64,000 bases of DNA from positions 62,001-126,000 of the forward strand of contig JADJEA010000024.1 in NCBI GenBank assembly GCA_016702415.1, written 5' to 3'. The stretch comes from Nostocoides sp. GTDB lineage: Bacteria; Actinomycetota; Actinomycetes; Actinomycetales; Dermatophilaceae. Below are positions 1 to 9,573 of this stretch, piece by piece (the first letter of the stretch is position 1; each line of letters starts with the position of its first letter). The notes beneath the pieces are model-generated. The model saw nothing but the letters and a program-made list of their open reading frames with translations, searched no databases and was not told where the DNA came from. The position numbers were made by a program, and so were the translations under genes.

Positions 1-744
1 GGCCTGGGCAATTACGCCGACATGATGCGCGACGAGGCCTTCCGGTCCAGCCTGAGCACCTTCGTCGTGTTCGCGGCCGGCATCGTCCCGACGACCTTCG
101 CCCTCTCGCTCCTGACAGCGCTATTGGTTGCGCGTACCCGCGTCATGCAGACCTTCTTCCGGTCGGTCTTCTTCCTCCCGACCGCCTGCTCGTATGTCGT
201 GGCCGCCCTGATCTGGAAGATGTCGATTTTCGCCGGAGTCCCCTCGGGGATGGTCAACGCCGGGCTCGCCCTGGCCGGTCACGACGCCATCCCGTTCCTG
301 TCGTTGACCCGGCCGCCGTGGTATTGGCTCGTCATCGTGTCGGCCCGTCTGTGGTTGCAGGTCGGGTTCTACATGATCCTGTTCCTGGCTGCCCTGCAAC
401 GCATCTCACCGACTCTGTACGAAGCGGCCGCCATCGACGGGGCCGGGTCGTGGCAGCAGTTCCGCTTCATCACCCTTCCCCAGCTGCGGCCGACCTCGGC
501 CGCGGTCCTGCTCCTGCTGCTCATTAACGCGTTCCAGGCGTTCGACGAGTTCTACAACATCCTCTCCACGTTCGGCCAGTACCCGCCCTACGCCCGGCCC
601 CCCTTGGTCTACCTTTACTACGTCGCCCTCGGCCAGGGTCAGGATTTCGGTCACGGCAGTGCCGGCGCGGTCATCCTCACCCTCGTCATCGCCCTGTCGG
701 CCCTGGTCTTCAACCGCTTCGTCAGCCTGCGTGGGGAGAGCTGA
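1..744 (+). CDS. Carbohydrate ABC transporter permease, MalF/UgpA type (5' end outside window)
   Basis: Inner-membrane subunit of a sugar ABC importer. The frame is already open at base 1 and reads GLGNYADMMRDEAF, the usual stretch just before transmembrane helix 2 of MalF/UgpA permeases, so the N-terminus lies off the window. Several hydrophobic helices follow. The cytoplasmic EAA loop that docks on the ATPase is clear (YEAAAIDGAGSWQQF, then LPQLRP). The stop is followed 4 nt later by the start of a second permease, so the two are one operon; a binding protein is expected upstream, off the window. Substrate cannot be read from the sequence; the GH4 glycosidase and PfkB kinase nearby suggest a glycoside or its sugar. 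Confidence 0.9.
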   Translation, partial: GLGNYADMMRDEAFRSSLSTFVVFAAGIVPTTFALSLLTALLVARTRVMQTFFRSVFFLPTACSYVVAALIWKMSIFAGVPSGMVNAGLALAGHDAIPFLSLTRPPWYWLVIVSARLWLQVGFYMILFLAALQRISPTLYEAAAIDGAGSWQQFRFITLPQLRPTSAAVLLLLLINAFQAFDEFYNILSTFGQYPPYARPPLVYLYYVALGQGQDFGHGSAGAVILTLVIALSALVFNRFVSLRGES

Positions 745-748
745 CCCC

Positions 749-1600
749 ATGGCAATCGTCGACAAGTCTCCGCGCGCTCGGGTCGCCGCCACCACACGCT
801 ATGCCGCTCTCGTCCTCGCGGCGATCCTCTTTCTCCTCCCCTTCTATTTGTTGCTGCGCAACGCCTTGATGTCGGAGCGGGACCTCTCCTCGCCGGACTG
901 GCATTGGCTGCCGCCGACCTGGCACCCCGAGAATTTCACGGCGATCTTCTCCGACCCAGCGCTCCCCCTGGCCCGCAGCCTGGTCAACTCGGTCGCCATC
1001 TCCGTCGTCCAGACGGCCGGGGTCCTGGTCATCTCCGGGCTCGCCGGCTACGGTTTGGCCCGCATCCCCTACCGCTGGTCCACGGCCGTCTTCTATCTCA
1101 TCACCGCGACGCTACTCATCCCCGCGGCGGTGACATTCGTCCCGAGTTTCGTCGTCGTCTCGACGCTCGGATGGATTTCGACGCTACGAGGCCTGATCAT
1201 CCCCGGGCTCTTCCAGGCGCTGGCGACCTTCCTCTTCCGGCAGTTCTTCCTCGGCTTCCCCAAAGAGATCGAGGAGGCGGCCTTCCTCGACGGCCTGGGC
1301 TATTGGGGGACCTTCTGGCGGGTCGTGGTCCCCAACTCCTTCGGCTTCGCCGCCGCGATCGGCACGATCACCTTCATCGGCTCGTGGAACGCCTTCCTGT
1401 GGCCGTTGGTCATCGGCCGGGAGCAGACAACCTGGACCGTCCAGATCGCCCTGTCGACCTTCCTCACGGCGCAGTCGGTCGACCTGTCGCATCTGTTTGC
1501 CGCGGCCCTGGTCGCCATCGCCCCGCTCTTGGTGATGTTCCTGTTCCTCCAACGCTGGATCGTCGAGGGCGTCGAGCGCACCGGCATGGGCGGCGACTGA
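749..1600 (+). CDS. Carbohydrate ABC transporter permease, MalG type
   Basis: Second membrane subunit (283 aa) of the same sugar importer, partner of the preceding permease. The start is the ATG 4 nt after the upstream stop, giving MAIVDKSPRARV; GGGGAG just upstream can act as ribosome binding site, and a longer upstream extension of the frame is out of character with the family. About six hydrophobic helices are visible. The EAA loop reads EIEEAAFLDGLGYWGTF with the downstream proline of the VVVPN segment. The C-terminus (FLQRWIVEGVERTGMGGD) is typical of MalG-family proteins. No ATPase gene is adjacent, as is usual in actinobacteria that share one MsiK-type ATPase among importers (family knowledge). 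Convergent with the PfkB gene. Confidence 0.92.
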   Translation: MAIVDKSPRARVAATTRYAALVLAAILFLLPFYLLLRNALMSERDLSSPDWHWLPPTWHPENFTAIFSDPALPLARSLVNSVAISVVQTAGVLVISGLAGYGLARIPYRWSTAVFYLITATLLIPAAVTFVPSFVVVSTLGWISTLRGLIIPGLFQALATFLFRQFFLGFPKEIEEAAFLDGLGYWGTFWRVVVPNSFGFAAAIGTITFIGSWNAFLWPLVIGREQTTWTVQIALSTFLTAQSVDLSHLFAAALVAIAPLLVMFLFLQRWIVEGVERTGMGGD

Positions 1601-1643
1601 CCACCGCGGTGCCGCGCCCGTCGGGCGAGACCGCCCCGCGACC

Positions 1644-2756
1644 TCAGGCCAGTCCGACGATGTCGGCGCGCCGCGCGATCGTTGCGGTCGCGCGGCGACA
1701 CGCACCGGGCGGCACCTGCGGCATCAGGGCGTCAAGGAAGGCGAACCGGCGCCGCAGCGCCCTGTGGTATGCCGATCCGGCCCAGTCCCGCTTGCGCGCC
1801 TGCCACCAGTCCGCGAGGTCGCCCCACCCCGGCGCAGCGAGCGACCCGCCGAACTGCTGGATGGCCAGCGAGGCGCACAGGGAGGCGAAGTTGACCCGGT
1901 CCGCCAAGCCCCAGGACGCCAGGGTGCCCAGGAGCAGCGCAGCCCCGAACACATCGCCGGCTCCGGTGGGATCGAGGGCGTCGACGCGCAGCGCCGGAAC
2001 CGACACCTCCTCGCCGCTGCCGGCGTCGATGGCCAGGGCGCCGTGCGGGCCATTGGTGACGACAACCAACGGGACCCGGTCGGCGAGCGCATAGAGCGCC
2101 TCCTGGGGGGTCTCAGTCCGCGTATACGCCATCGCCTCGACAGCATTCGGCATGAACGCATCGCAACCTGCCAGTCGGTCCAGGACCTCGGGGTCCCACG
2201 TGGCGGTCGGGTCCCATCCGACATCGGCGAACACCAGCGCTCCCCTCGTGCGGGCCCGGGTCACCCAGTCCGGCAACGAGCCCCCGTCACCGTCACCGAG
2301 GTCGACAATGACGGCGCGACTCGGCGGCGGATCGCCGACGAGTTCGGTCGCCGGGACCGGGGCGGGGTGGGCGTGCGTGACCATGCTCCGGTCCCGGTCC
2401 ACCGACATCGACACCGTGACCGGGGAGTGCCAGTCAGCAAACCGGCGACTGTGGGTCAGGTCGACATGTTCGCCCTCCTCCATGGTCCGCCAACAGAAGT
2501 CGCCGTAGTCGTCCTCACTGAAGGCCGCCGCCAGCGCTGTCCGCAGTCCGAGCCGGCGCGCAGCCACCGCGAGATTGGCGATCCCGCCCGGGCACGAAGC
2601 CATCCCAGAGGCCAGTTCCTCGGTGCCGGGGCCGGGCTGGCGATCCATGCCGGTGAAGATGATGTCGAGGAACACCACACCGCACATGAACACGTCGAAC
2701 TCCGGTCCATCGACCACGCGACCTGGACCAAGTGGGTCGAAGCGGGTATCCGGCAT
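1644..2756 (-). CDS. PfkB-family carbohydrate kinase
   Basis: Probable sugar or nucleoside kinase of the ribokinase/PfkB family (370 aa). The N-terminal glycine-rich signature appears as CPGGIANLAVAARRLG, and the C-terminal ATP/catalytic motif as DPTGAGDVFGAALL, whose Asp is the catalytic base. The start chosen is an ATG preceded by GGAGGGAGG at about 8 nt; an upstream in-frame ATG would add 11 residues with no ribosome site. The C-terminal extension after about residue 320 is longer than in typical family members. It is divergent from the GH4 glycosidase with a gap of 72 bp, so the pair probably shares a control region and acts on the same sugar. The substrate is not identifiable from sequence. 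Confidence 0.85.
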   Translation of the reverse strand: MPDTRFDPLGPGRVVDGPEFDVFMCGVVFLDIIFTGMDRQPGPGTEELASGMASCPGGIANLAVAARRLGLRTALAAAFSEDDYGDFCWRTMEEGEHVDLTHSRRFADWHSPVTVSMSVDRDRSMVTHAHPAPVPATELVGDPPPSRAVIVDLGDGDGGSLPDWVTRARTRGALVFADVGWDPTATWDPEVLDRLAGCDAFMPNAVEAMAYTRTETPQEALYALADRVPLVVVTNGPHGALAIDAGSGEEVSVPALRVDALDPTGAGDVFGAALLLGTLASWGLADRVNFASLCASLAIQQFGGSLAAPGWGDLADWWQARKRDWAGSAYHRALRRRFAFLDALMPQVPPGACRRATATIARRADIVGLA

Positions 2757-2828
2757 ACGATCGCCTCCCTCCGGCGACCATCGTGCCACCGGTGGGGGGC
2801 CACGTCACCGGTCCCGTACCCTCGCCCC

Positions 2829-4148
2829 ATGAAGCTGGCCATCCTCGGCGGGGGTGGCTTCCGTGTCCCGCTGGTCTATCGCGCGGTCCGGGACGACCCC
2901 CGCCACCGCGTCACGGAGGTGGTCCTCCACGACATCGACCCCGCCCGACTCGCCGGGGTCGGCCGGATTCTCGAGGGTATGGCGACCCCCACCTCCCCCC
3001 GGGTCATCACCACCACCCGGCCCGACGAGGCGGTCACCGGGGCTGGCGTCGTCTTCGTCGCGGTCCGCGTCGGCGGCCTGGACGGCCGGGTCGCCGACGA
3101 GCGGGTCGCCCTCGACCTCGGGCTGCTCGGGCAAGAGACCACGGGCGCCGGGGGGATCGCCTTCGGGTTGCGGACCGTGCCCGTCGCCCTCGATATCGCC
3201 AGGGCCGTGCGGGCGGAGGCGCCAGGGGCGTGGGTGGTCAACTTCACCAACCCGGCCGGGATGATCACCCAGGCGATGCAGGGGGTCCTCGGCGACCGAG
3301 TCATCGGAATCTGCGACTCCCCGATCGCCCTGGGCCGACGCGCGGCGCGGGCGCTGGGCCTGAGCCTGGACGCTGTCGATCTCGGCTATGCCGGCCTGAA
3401 CCATCTCGGCTGGCTGCGCGAGGTGCGCGTCGGCGGGGTCGACCGCCTCCCGGACCTCCTGGCGGACGGGGACGCGTTGGCGGCGACAGAGGAGGGCCAG
3501 CTCTTCGGCCTCGACCTCCTGCGTGAACTCGGGGCGATCCCGAACGAATACCTCCACTATTACTACGACACCGCCGGCGCGATCGCCCAGTCCCGGCGCG
3601 GGCCGACGCGCGGGGAGTTCCTGGCGCGACAGCAGCAGCGCTTCTTCACCACCCTCCCGCAGGCACCGGACGGCGCGCTTGCCGCGTGGGAAGCCGTTCT
3701 CGCCGAACGGAATGCGACCTATATGGCCGCGGCCCGCCAGGATGCGCCGCGCACGGAGGAGGACCTGGTCAGCGGTGGGTACGAAGGTGTGGCCCTCGCG
3801 CTCCTGGACGCAGTGACCGGTGGCGAGCCGCGCCGGCTCATCCTCAATGTGCGGGGGGCCGGTGCGATCCCGGGCCTGCGCGAGGACGCCGTCGTCGAAG
3901 TCCCCTGCCTCGTCGACCATACGGGCCCGCACCCTCTGCCGGCGGTGGCGCTCGCGCCCCGCGAACTCGACCTCGTCGGCCGGGTCAAGGCGGTCGACGA
4001 ACTCGTCATCGACGCGGGCCACTCCCGCGACCCCGACCTCGCCGCCGCCGCGTTCGCCGCCCATCCCCTCGTCGGGCCGGAGTATGCCGATCGCCTCCTC
4101 GCGGCCTACCGCGGCCGCATCCCCAGCCTCTCCGCTGTCTTCGACTGA
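2829..4148 (+). CDS. Glycoside hydrolase family 4 (6-phospho-beta-glucosidase-like)
   Basis: NAD- and metal-dependent glycosidase (439 aa). The N-terminus MKLAILGGGGFRVPLV is the Rossmann NAD site of GH4. Family landmarks follow in order: GQETTGAGGIAFGLR near residue 101, NFTNPAGMITQAM near 138, the metal-binding Cys162 in GICDSP, and His192 in GLNHLGW. YYYDTAGAIA is the usual later motif. GH4 members of the CelF/LicH branch cleave phosphorylated beta-glucosides, but the family also acts on unphosphorylated substrates; here no PTS is visible and an ABC importer lies next door. The start is ATG at the end of a short divergent promoter region shared with the PfkB kinase; no strong ribosome site is seen. 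Confidence 0.88.
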   Translation: MKLAILGGGGFRVPLVYRAVRDDPRHRVTEVVLHDIDPARLAGVGRILEGMATPTSPRVITTTRPDEAVTGAGVVFVAVRVGGLDGRVADERVALDLGLLGQETTGAGGIAFGLRTVPVALDIARAVRAEAPGAWVVNFTNPAGMITQAMQGVLGDRVIGICDSPIALGRRAARALGLSLDAVDLGYAGLNHLGWLREVRVGGVDRLPDLLADGDALAATEEGQLFGLDLLRELGAIPNEYLHYYYDTAGAIAQSRRGPTRGEFLARQQQRFFTTLPQAPDGALAAWEAVLAERNATYMAAARQDAPRTEEDLVSGGYEGVALALLDAVTGGEPRRLILNVRGAGAIPGLREDAVVEVPCLVDHTGPHPLPAVALAPRELDLVGRVKAVDELVIDAGHSRDPDLAAAAFAAHPLVGPEYADRLLAAYRGRIPSLSAVFD

Positions 4149-4184
4149 GCCCGCACCGCCGTGTTCCGGCAGGAGCGCCGGGGA

Positions 4185-4775
4185 TCAGCCCGGCCACACC
4201 CCGCTGCTCCCCCGGCGATGGCTGCCCACCAGATGGGTGTCGATGATGCCGATGGCCTCCATCAGCGCGTGCATCGTCGTCGGGCCGACGAAACGGAACC
4301 CCTTGGCCCGCAAGGCCTTCGCCAATGCGGCGGACTCGGGCGAGGTGGTCGGGACTTCACCGAGGTGGCGCGGCGCCGGGGTGCGCGCCGGCTGGAAGGA
4401 CCACACCAACGCGGCCAAACCCCCGCTCTCGCGGAGGGCGAGGGTCGCCTTGGCGTTCACGATCGTGGCCGCGATCTTGCTGCGGTTGCGCACGATCCCG
4501 GGGTCGCGACACAACCGCTCGAGGTCGGAATCGGCATACGTCGCGACGATCTCGGGGTCGAATCCCGCGAAGGCGAGGCGGAAGGCGGGCCGCTTGCGCA
4601 GGATCGTCGCCCACGACAACCCGGACTGGAAGGCTTCGAGGGACAGTCGCTCGAAAACGCCCCGCTCGTCCCGGACGGGCATCCCCCACTCGGTGTCGTA
4701 GTAGTCCCGCAGGAGCGGATCCCGCGCCGCCCACGGCGGCCGCGCCAGGCCATCCTCCCCGACGATCACGCTCAC
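4185..4775 (-). CDS. tag: DNA-3-methyladenine glycosylase I (Tag) lacking most zinc ligands
   Basis: Base-excision enzyme that removes 3-methyladenine from DNA (196 aa from the GTG start; a second GTG lies two codons in). The body matches Tag throughout: DPLLRDYYDTEWG, QSGLSWATILRKR, AGFDPEIVA, DPGIVRNRSKI, GFRFVGPTTMHALM and THLVGS. In E. coli Tag the zinc is held by Cys4, His17, His175 and Cys179. Here the aligned residues are Pro (RPPWA), Tyr (YYDTEWG), His (kept) and Ser (HLVGS), so three of four ligands are gone. The GTG was chosen because the upstream open frame is repetitive and unlike the family. Convergent with GH4. Confidence 0.87.
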   Translation of the reverse strand: MSVIVGEDGLARPPWAARDPLLRDYYDTEWGMPVRDERGVFERLSLEAFQSGLSWATILRKRPAFRLAFAGFDPEIVATYADSDLERLCRDPGIVRNRSKIAATIVNAKATLALRESGGLAALVWSFQPARTPAPRHLGEVPTTSPESAALAKALRAKGFRFVGPTTMHALMEAIGIIDTHLVGSHRRGSSGVWPG

Positions 4776-4974
4776 GGCGCCAGGGTATGCCGAGCCCTCC
4801 CCGCCCGCCCACCCGGCGGACCCACCCCGGGTGCCATGGCCCGCGCGACGAGCGGGTCTACCCGTCAGCGTGCGTGATAGCGTCCTTGGCGGGGATATCA
4901 GCCCCCCCTGCCCTCCCGCGGGTCCGAGGGGGTCAAGCGCAATGACAGCACCATACCGAGCGGAGTACTGCCGA

Positions 4975-6687
4975 ATGTCCAGCCGAAACCATCCACGCCT
5001 GCGCCGGGTCTTGACGATTGGGTCGATCCCGGTCGCCGTGGCCGGGCTGAGCCTTGGCACGGGCGGCCTTGCAGCCCAGGCGGCCGCCGGTGTCACTTTA
5101 ACGGTGAACTCCACCGCCGACGCGCCCGACTCGGGCAAGAACGGTCAGTGCAAGACGTCGGCGAATGTCTGCACCCTGCGGGCCGCCATCATGGAGGCGA
5201 ACTGGACGTCGCAGCCGGTCATGATCAACTTCAATATCCCCGGCAGCGGAGTCCAGACGATCAATATCGCCAGTCGGCTGCCCAATGTGGCCGCGCCGGG
5301 CGGGGTGACGATCGACGGGTACACACAGCCGGGTGCGGCACCCAACACCTCGTCGCTAGTCAGCAATGCCCAGATCAAGATCGAAGTCAAGGGCAAGGGC
5401 GCCACCTCCTTCGACGGACTGGTGTTCTCGACCAAGGCCAATGTCGTTCGTGGCATCGCGATCTACAACTTCATCAACCAGCTATCGTTCACCGGCCTGA
5501 ACGCCGACAACAACAAGGTGATCGGGACCTACGTCTGCACGAATGCGACGGGCACCATCGGCTCACCGGTCAGCGGCAACCAGATCGGCATCCTTCTGCA
5601 GAAGGGGGCCAGCAGCAATGTCATCGGCACCCCGGCCGTCGCCGACCGCAATGTCGTTTCCGGGTGCGGTAACCGCGGGATCACCCTGTCCTACGAGCCG
5701 ACCAGCTACAACGTCATCCAGAACAACCTGGTCGGGCTCGACCCCTCCGGCACGCGAGCCCTGCCCAACGGTAGCCAGGGCGTCGACATCAACTACACCG
5801 ACTACAACCTCGTCGGTGGCGACAACCCGGGCCAGGGCAATGTCCTCTCCGGAAACGGCGGCTCGGGGATCGAGAACTCCCACGGCGGCCGCAACCACGA
5901 CAACATCATTGCTGGCAACCTCATCGGCACCACGCCCAGTGGCGGCGTTGCGTCATATGCCGGAAATCTGTTGTGGGGCATCCGGTTCGAGGGGCCCAAG
6001 TTCTGCGCGACTCCTGGCAAGCCCAACCCCGGAGGTTGCACCCTCGCCGGCGTGTCCGAGGGCCTGCCGAACCGCAACACCGCCCGCAACAACGTCATCG
6101 TGTCCAATGGCAAGGGTGGGGTCCTCATCGACAAGGGGCATAACAATGTCACCTTGTCGGGCAACTGGATCGGCACCACCAAGTCGGGTGCGGACGGCGG
6201 CAATCTCGTTGCGGGGGTCCAGATCCAGCGCGGTTCCTATGGCATGAAGGTCACCGGCAATGTCATCGCGCACAACCCCGTCGGCGTCCAGATCGCCTCG
6301 ACCGGCGGATACCCGCCGGGTGACGAGCAGCGCACCTATGGCAACACCATCACGCGCAACTCGACCTTCGACAACACGGGCATCCAGTTCGTCTGGAAGA
6401 GCAGCCCGTCCATGGTCCAGAACGCGATGGCGGCGCCGAGTCTGACTCCTGCGGCGGGCAAGGTCGTCAAGGGCACGACGTGCGCGGGGTGCACGGTCGA
6501 GATCTTCCTCGGCGAGAACAAGACCGCCAAGACGGGCAAGACCTACGTCACGACCGTGACGGCCAACTCCTCGGGGGCCTTCTCCGTGAAGCTCAGTGTC
6601 GCGGTCGGGAGTCCTATCACCGCGACCTCGACCGACAAGTCCGGGAACACCTCACCCTTCCAGGTTCCGGTGGCGCTCAAGAGCTGA
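4975..6687 (+). CDS. Exported CSLREA-domain beta-helix protein, paralog 1 (intact)
   Basis: Secreted protein of about 570 aa. Start ATG has CGGAG about 9 nt upstream; an ATG 33 nt earlier is possible. A signal peptide is clear: basic MSSRNHPRLRR, a hydrophobic stretch, and a likely cleavage near AAQAAAG. Then comes the CSLREA element (NSTADAPD ... CKTSANVCTLRAAIMEAN), followed by repeated short beta-strand turns rich in Asn and Gly (VIQNNLVG, NIIAGNLIGTT, NVIVSNGKGG, GNWIGTT), the signature of a right-handed parallel beta-helix. The last 80 residues (TCAGCTVEIFLGENKT ... GSPITATSTDKSGNTSPF) look like an Ig-like domain. Likely a surface or matrix protein, function unknown. Two damaged paralogs follow downstream. 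GC content appears lower than in the neighbours. Confidence 0.88.
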   Translation: MSSRNHPRLRRVLTIGSIPVAVAGLSLGTGGLAAQAAAGVTLTVNSTADAPDSGKNGQCKTSANVCTLRAAIMEANWTSQPVMINFNIPGSGVQTINIASRLPNVAAPGGVTIDGYTQPGAAPNTSSLVSNAQIKIEVKGKGATSFDGLVFSTKANVVRGIAIYNFINQLSFTGLNADNNKVIGTYVCTNATGTIGSPVSGNQIGILLQKGASSNVIGTPAVADRNVVSGCGNRGITLSYEPTSYNVIQNNLVGLDPSGTRALPNGSQGVDINYTDYNLVGGDNPGQGNVLSGNGGSGIENSHGGRNHDNIIAGNLIGTTPSGGVASYAGNLLWGIRFEGPKFCATPGKPNPGGCTLAGVSEGLPNRNTARNNVIVSNGKGGVLIDKGHNNVTLSGNWIGTTKSGADGGNLVAGVQIQRGSYGMKVTGNVIAHNPVGVQIASTGGYPPGDEQRTYGNTITRNSTFDNTGIQFVWKSSPSMVQNAMAAPSLTPAAGKVVKGTTCAGCTVEIFLGENKTAKTGKTYVTTVTANSSGAFSVKLSVAVGSPITATSTDKSGNTSPFQVPVALKS

Positions 6688-6721
6688 ACGAGCGCACGGC
6701 CCAAGGGCTCGGCATACCGCG

Positions 6722-6754
6722 GCGGGGCCCGGTGAGAACGATCTCACGGGCCCC
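6722..6754 (+). terminator. Hairpin terminator after CSLREA paralog 1
   Basis: Inverted repeat CGGGGCCCGGTGAGA / TCTCACGGGCCCCG with a 4-nt loop (ACGA) and a single bulged G. It sits 35 nt after the stop of the first CSLREA gene and is followed by TTCCGATATT, only moderately T-rich. Confidence 0.7.
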
Positions 6755-6828
6755 GTTCCGATATTGGTGAGGTACCCTCGGGCGCGGCCCCGATCGGGGG
6801 GGTCTCGGCATACGATCTGGAGATTTTC

Positions 6829-8331
6829 ATGTTCGGCAACGTCCCTCGTGCGCGCCCGCGCGCGCACACCAGCCTCAGCCTGGCCCTTGGGGGTGCCCTG
6901 GTCGCTGCGGGCGCGGCCCTGGCCCCGGCGGCCGCCGCGGCCTCGCCCTTCGTCGTCAACTCGATCCTCGATGCCCCGGACGTCAAGAGCGACGGGACTT
7001 GCGCCACTTCGACCGGCGTCTGCACCCTGCGGGCCGCCCTGATGGAGGCCAATGCCACCTCCGGCCCCGCTGTCATCACCTTCAACATTCCCGGGACGGG
7101 TGTGCAGACGATCGCTCCGGCGACCAAGCTGCCCGGCCTGACGAACCCCGCCGGCGTCAGGATTGACGGCTACACCCAACCGGGTGCGAGCGCCAACACC
7201 GACCCGCTCGTCAGCAACGCGCAGATCAAGGTGGAGCTCAAGGGCAAGGGGCCCGGCACCTTTGACGGACTGAGCATCACCACGCCCAACAACACCATCC
7301 GTGGCCTGGCGATCTACAACTTCTGGAAGCAGATCAGCCTCACCGGTGACCCCGCCGACAACAACACGCTCGTCGGCAACTACATCTGCACCAACGCCAC
7401 GGGCACCTTCGGGGCCACCGTCACCAATGCCCAGAGCTTGGGCATCCTCCCGCAGCAGGGTCCGAGCGGCAACAAGGTCGGCACCCCGGCCCTCGCCGAC
7501 CGCAATGTCGTCTCCGGCTGCGGCAATCGTGGCGTGACCCTCTCGTTCGCCCCGACGACCGGCAACTTGATCCAGAAGCCGGCAACTCGCTCTGGGGTAT
7601 TCGCTTCGAAGGTCCCAAGTTCTGCGGGGACCCCGCTGCGCCCAACCCCGGAGGCTGCACCGAGGCGTCCGTCACCGAAGGCCTACCGCACGACAACTCC
7701 GCCGCGGGCAATGTCATCGTGTCCAACAAGAAGGGCGGCATCCTCATCGACAAGGGCCACCATCACGTCGTGGTCCAGGGCAACTGGATCGGTGTCACCC
7801 CGTCCGGTGTCCTCGGTGGCAATGCGATCGCCGGAGTCCAGATCCAACGCGGATCGTTCGGCATGCTCGTCAAACAAAATGTCATCGCCGGCAATCCCGT
7901 CGGTGTGCGCATTTCGTCGACCGGGTCCTACCCGACCGGTCCTGAGCAGCGCACGTTCGGCAACACGATCAGTCAGAACAGCACCTACTCCGGCACCGGC
8001 ATCCAGTTCATCTGGCAGTCCGCGGCGACGATGGTCCAGGACAACATCCAGCCTCCGACGATCGTCGCGGGCACGGGGGGCACGGTCTCGGGCACGGCGT
8101 GCGCCAACTGCACCATCGAGGTGTTCGTCGCGGCCAACAAGACCGGCAAGATGGGCAAGACCTACCTGACGACCGTTACCGCCAACGCCAGCGGTGCCTG
8201 GAGCGCCGCCACTGGGCAGCCAGGCCAAGAAGCCGATCACGGTCACGGCCACCGACGGCTCGGGCAACACGTCGATCTTCGCGGTGCCGGTACTCACGAA
8301 GGCCTGGCCGGGACTCGCCCGCCGCCGATGA
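6829..8331 (+). pseudogene. Exported CSLREA-domain beta-helix protein, paralog 2 (internal deletion and frameshifts)
   Basis: Second copy of the CSLREA protein. Start ATG has GGAGA 5 nt upstream. A signal peptide (MFGNVPRARPRAH, hydrophobic run, AAAAAS) precedes VCTLRAALMEAN. The copy follows paralog 1 until IQ near base 7574, then jumps to GNSLWGIRFEGPKFCG in another frame. Relative to paralog 1 about 235 bp are absent at that point. A further one-base shift near 8210 interrupts the Ig-like tail, after which ITVTATDGSGNTSIFAVPV runs in frame to a stop at 8329-8331. Either a decayed gene or an assembly artefact; the flanking codons remain well conserved, which favours recent damage or error. 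Its stop overlaps the ATG of the M20 peptidase. Confidence 0.8.
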
Positions 8332-9529
8332 GTATCGACCAGGTGGCAGCCCTGCTCGCGGATCTGATCCGCATCGACTCGGTCAACCCGGGGCTGGTGC
8401 CGGGCGCGGCGGGCGAACGCGCGATCGTCGACCTCCTGCGTCGCCGCCTCGACGGCGCTGGCTGGCGCACGGTGGTCGTAGAGGCGCGGGGTGCAGCGAA
8501 CCGGGCCTCCTCCTCGCCTGGCCGGTCCAGCTGCCCGGGGACCGGCCGGCCATCGTCCTCACCGGCCACCTCGACACGGTCGGGGTCGAAGGGATGCCGC
8601 ACCCTTTCGACCCCGTCGTCGACGGCACCCGGATGACCGGTCGCGGTGCGTGCGACATGCTCGGGGGCGTGGCCGCCATTGTCGTCGCCGCCCAACGAGC
8701 CGCCGCCGCCGGTGCCCCGGTCGTGCTGGCGCTCGTCGCCGACGAAGAGGACCGGAGCCTCGGGTGCGAGGCGGTGCTCGACGCTCTGGAAAGGCCGGCC
8801 GCAGGAGGTGACGCGGCCGGAATGGGTGCCGGCGGGACTGACGAGGGGGGACTCGGCATACGACCGCAGCTGTGCCTGGTCGCCGAACCGACGTGGCTGC
8901 GCCGGTGCACCTCCCTTCGGGGGTATGCCGTGGCCGACGTCGCGTTCACGGGCCGGGCCAGCCACACCTCACTCCCCCACGAGGGTGTCAACGCCGTGAC
9001 CCATCTCGCCCGCTTCGTCATGGCGGTGGAGGAACGGGCGCACGCCGTGCGCGCGGGCGGCGGCGACTTGCTGGTGAGCGTCGCCGCCGGTGGCCGAGCC
9101 CCCTTCAGCATCCCCGACGCTGCCACCGCGACGGTCGAGCGCCGGATGGTGCCCGGGGAACGCGAGGACGTTCTCGGTGCCGAGTTGACCGAGATCCTCG
9201 CGGCGATGACGGCGGCCGATGCGACGGTGAGCGCGCGGCATACCCTCCGGATGACCCGACCATCCTGGCAACTGGACCCAGGCGGCCCCGCGGCGGCCTT
9301 CGCCGCCCGGTTGGAGGCAGCGTTGTCGTCTCGGGGGTGCCCGGTCGAGGCCCCCTTCGACGCGCCCTACTGGATGGAGGCGGCCCTGTGGGAGGCACGC
9401 GGCATACCCACCCTCGTGTGCGGGCCGGCCGGGGGCGGGCTGCACAGCGTGGACGAATGGGTGGATCTGGAGCAGGTCACCGCGTTCACCGACGCGCTCG
9501 CCGAGACGATCGTGCGTTGGGGAGAGTGA
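8328..9529 (+). pseudogene. M20 family peptidase / ArgE-DapE-like deacylase (one frameshift as read)
   Basis: Zinc-dependent amidohydrolase of the ArgE/DapE/CPG2 class, about 400 aa if repaired. The start ATG overlaps the stop of the preceding CSLREA copy (ATGA). N-terminal MSIDQVAALLADLIRIDSVN is typical. After about 55 codons the frame breaks near 8500; restoring one C (AACCCGGGCC) gives ANPGLLLAW and joins the rest. Metal and catalytic motifs are then all present: GHLDTV, GRGACDMLGG, the DEED general base, AEPT, the dimer-domain His in GRASHTS, and the last metal His in GGGLHSVDEW. The neighbouring ornithine aminotransferase suggests arginine/ornithine or acyl-amino-acid metabolism, but the substrate is not assignable. 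Confidence 0.8.
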
Positions 9530-9573
9530 CCCTCGGGTAGCGTGTGGGCGCCCCACCCCAGGAAGGACGCCGT

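Noticed and set aside
1764..2828. Upstream extension of the GH4 frame
   Set aside because: Antisense to the PfkB gene; the GH4 fold begins exactly at MKLAILGGGG.
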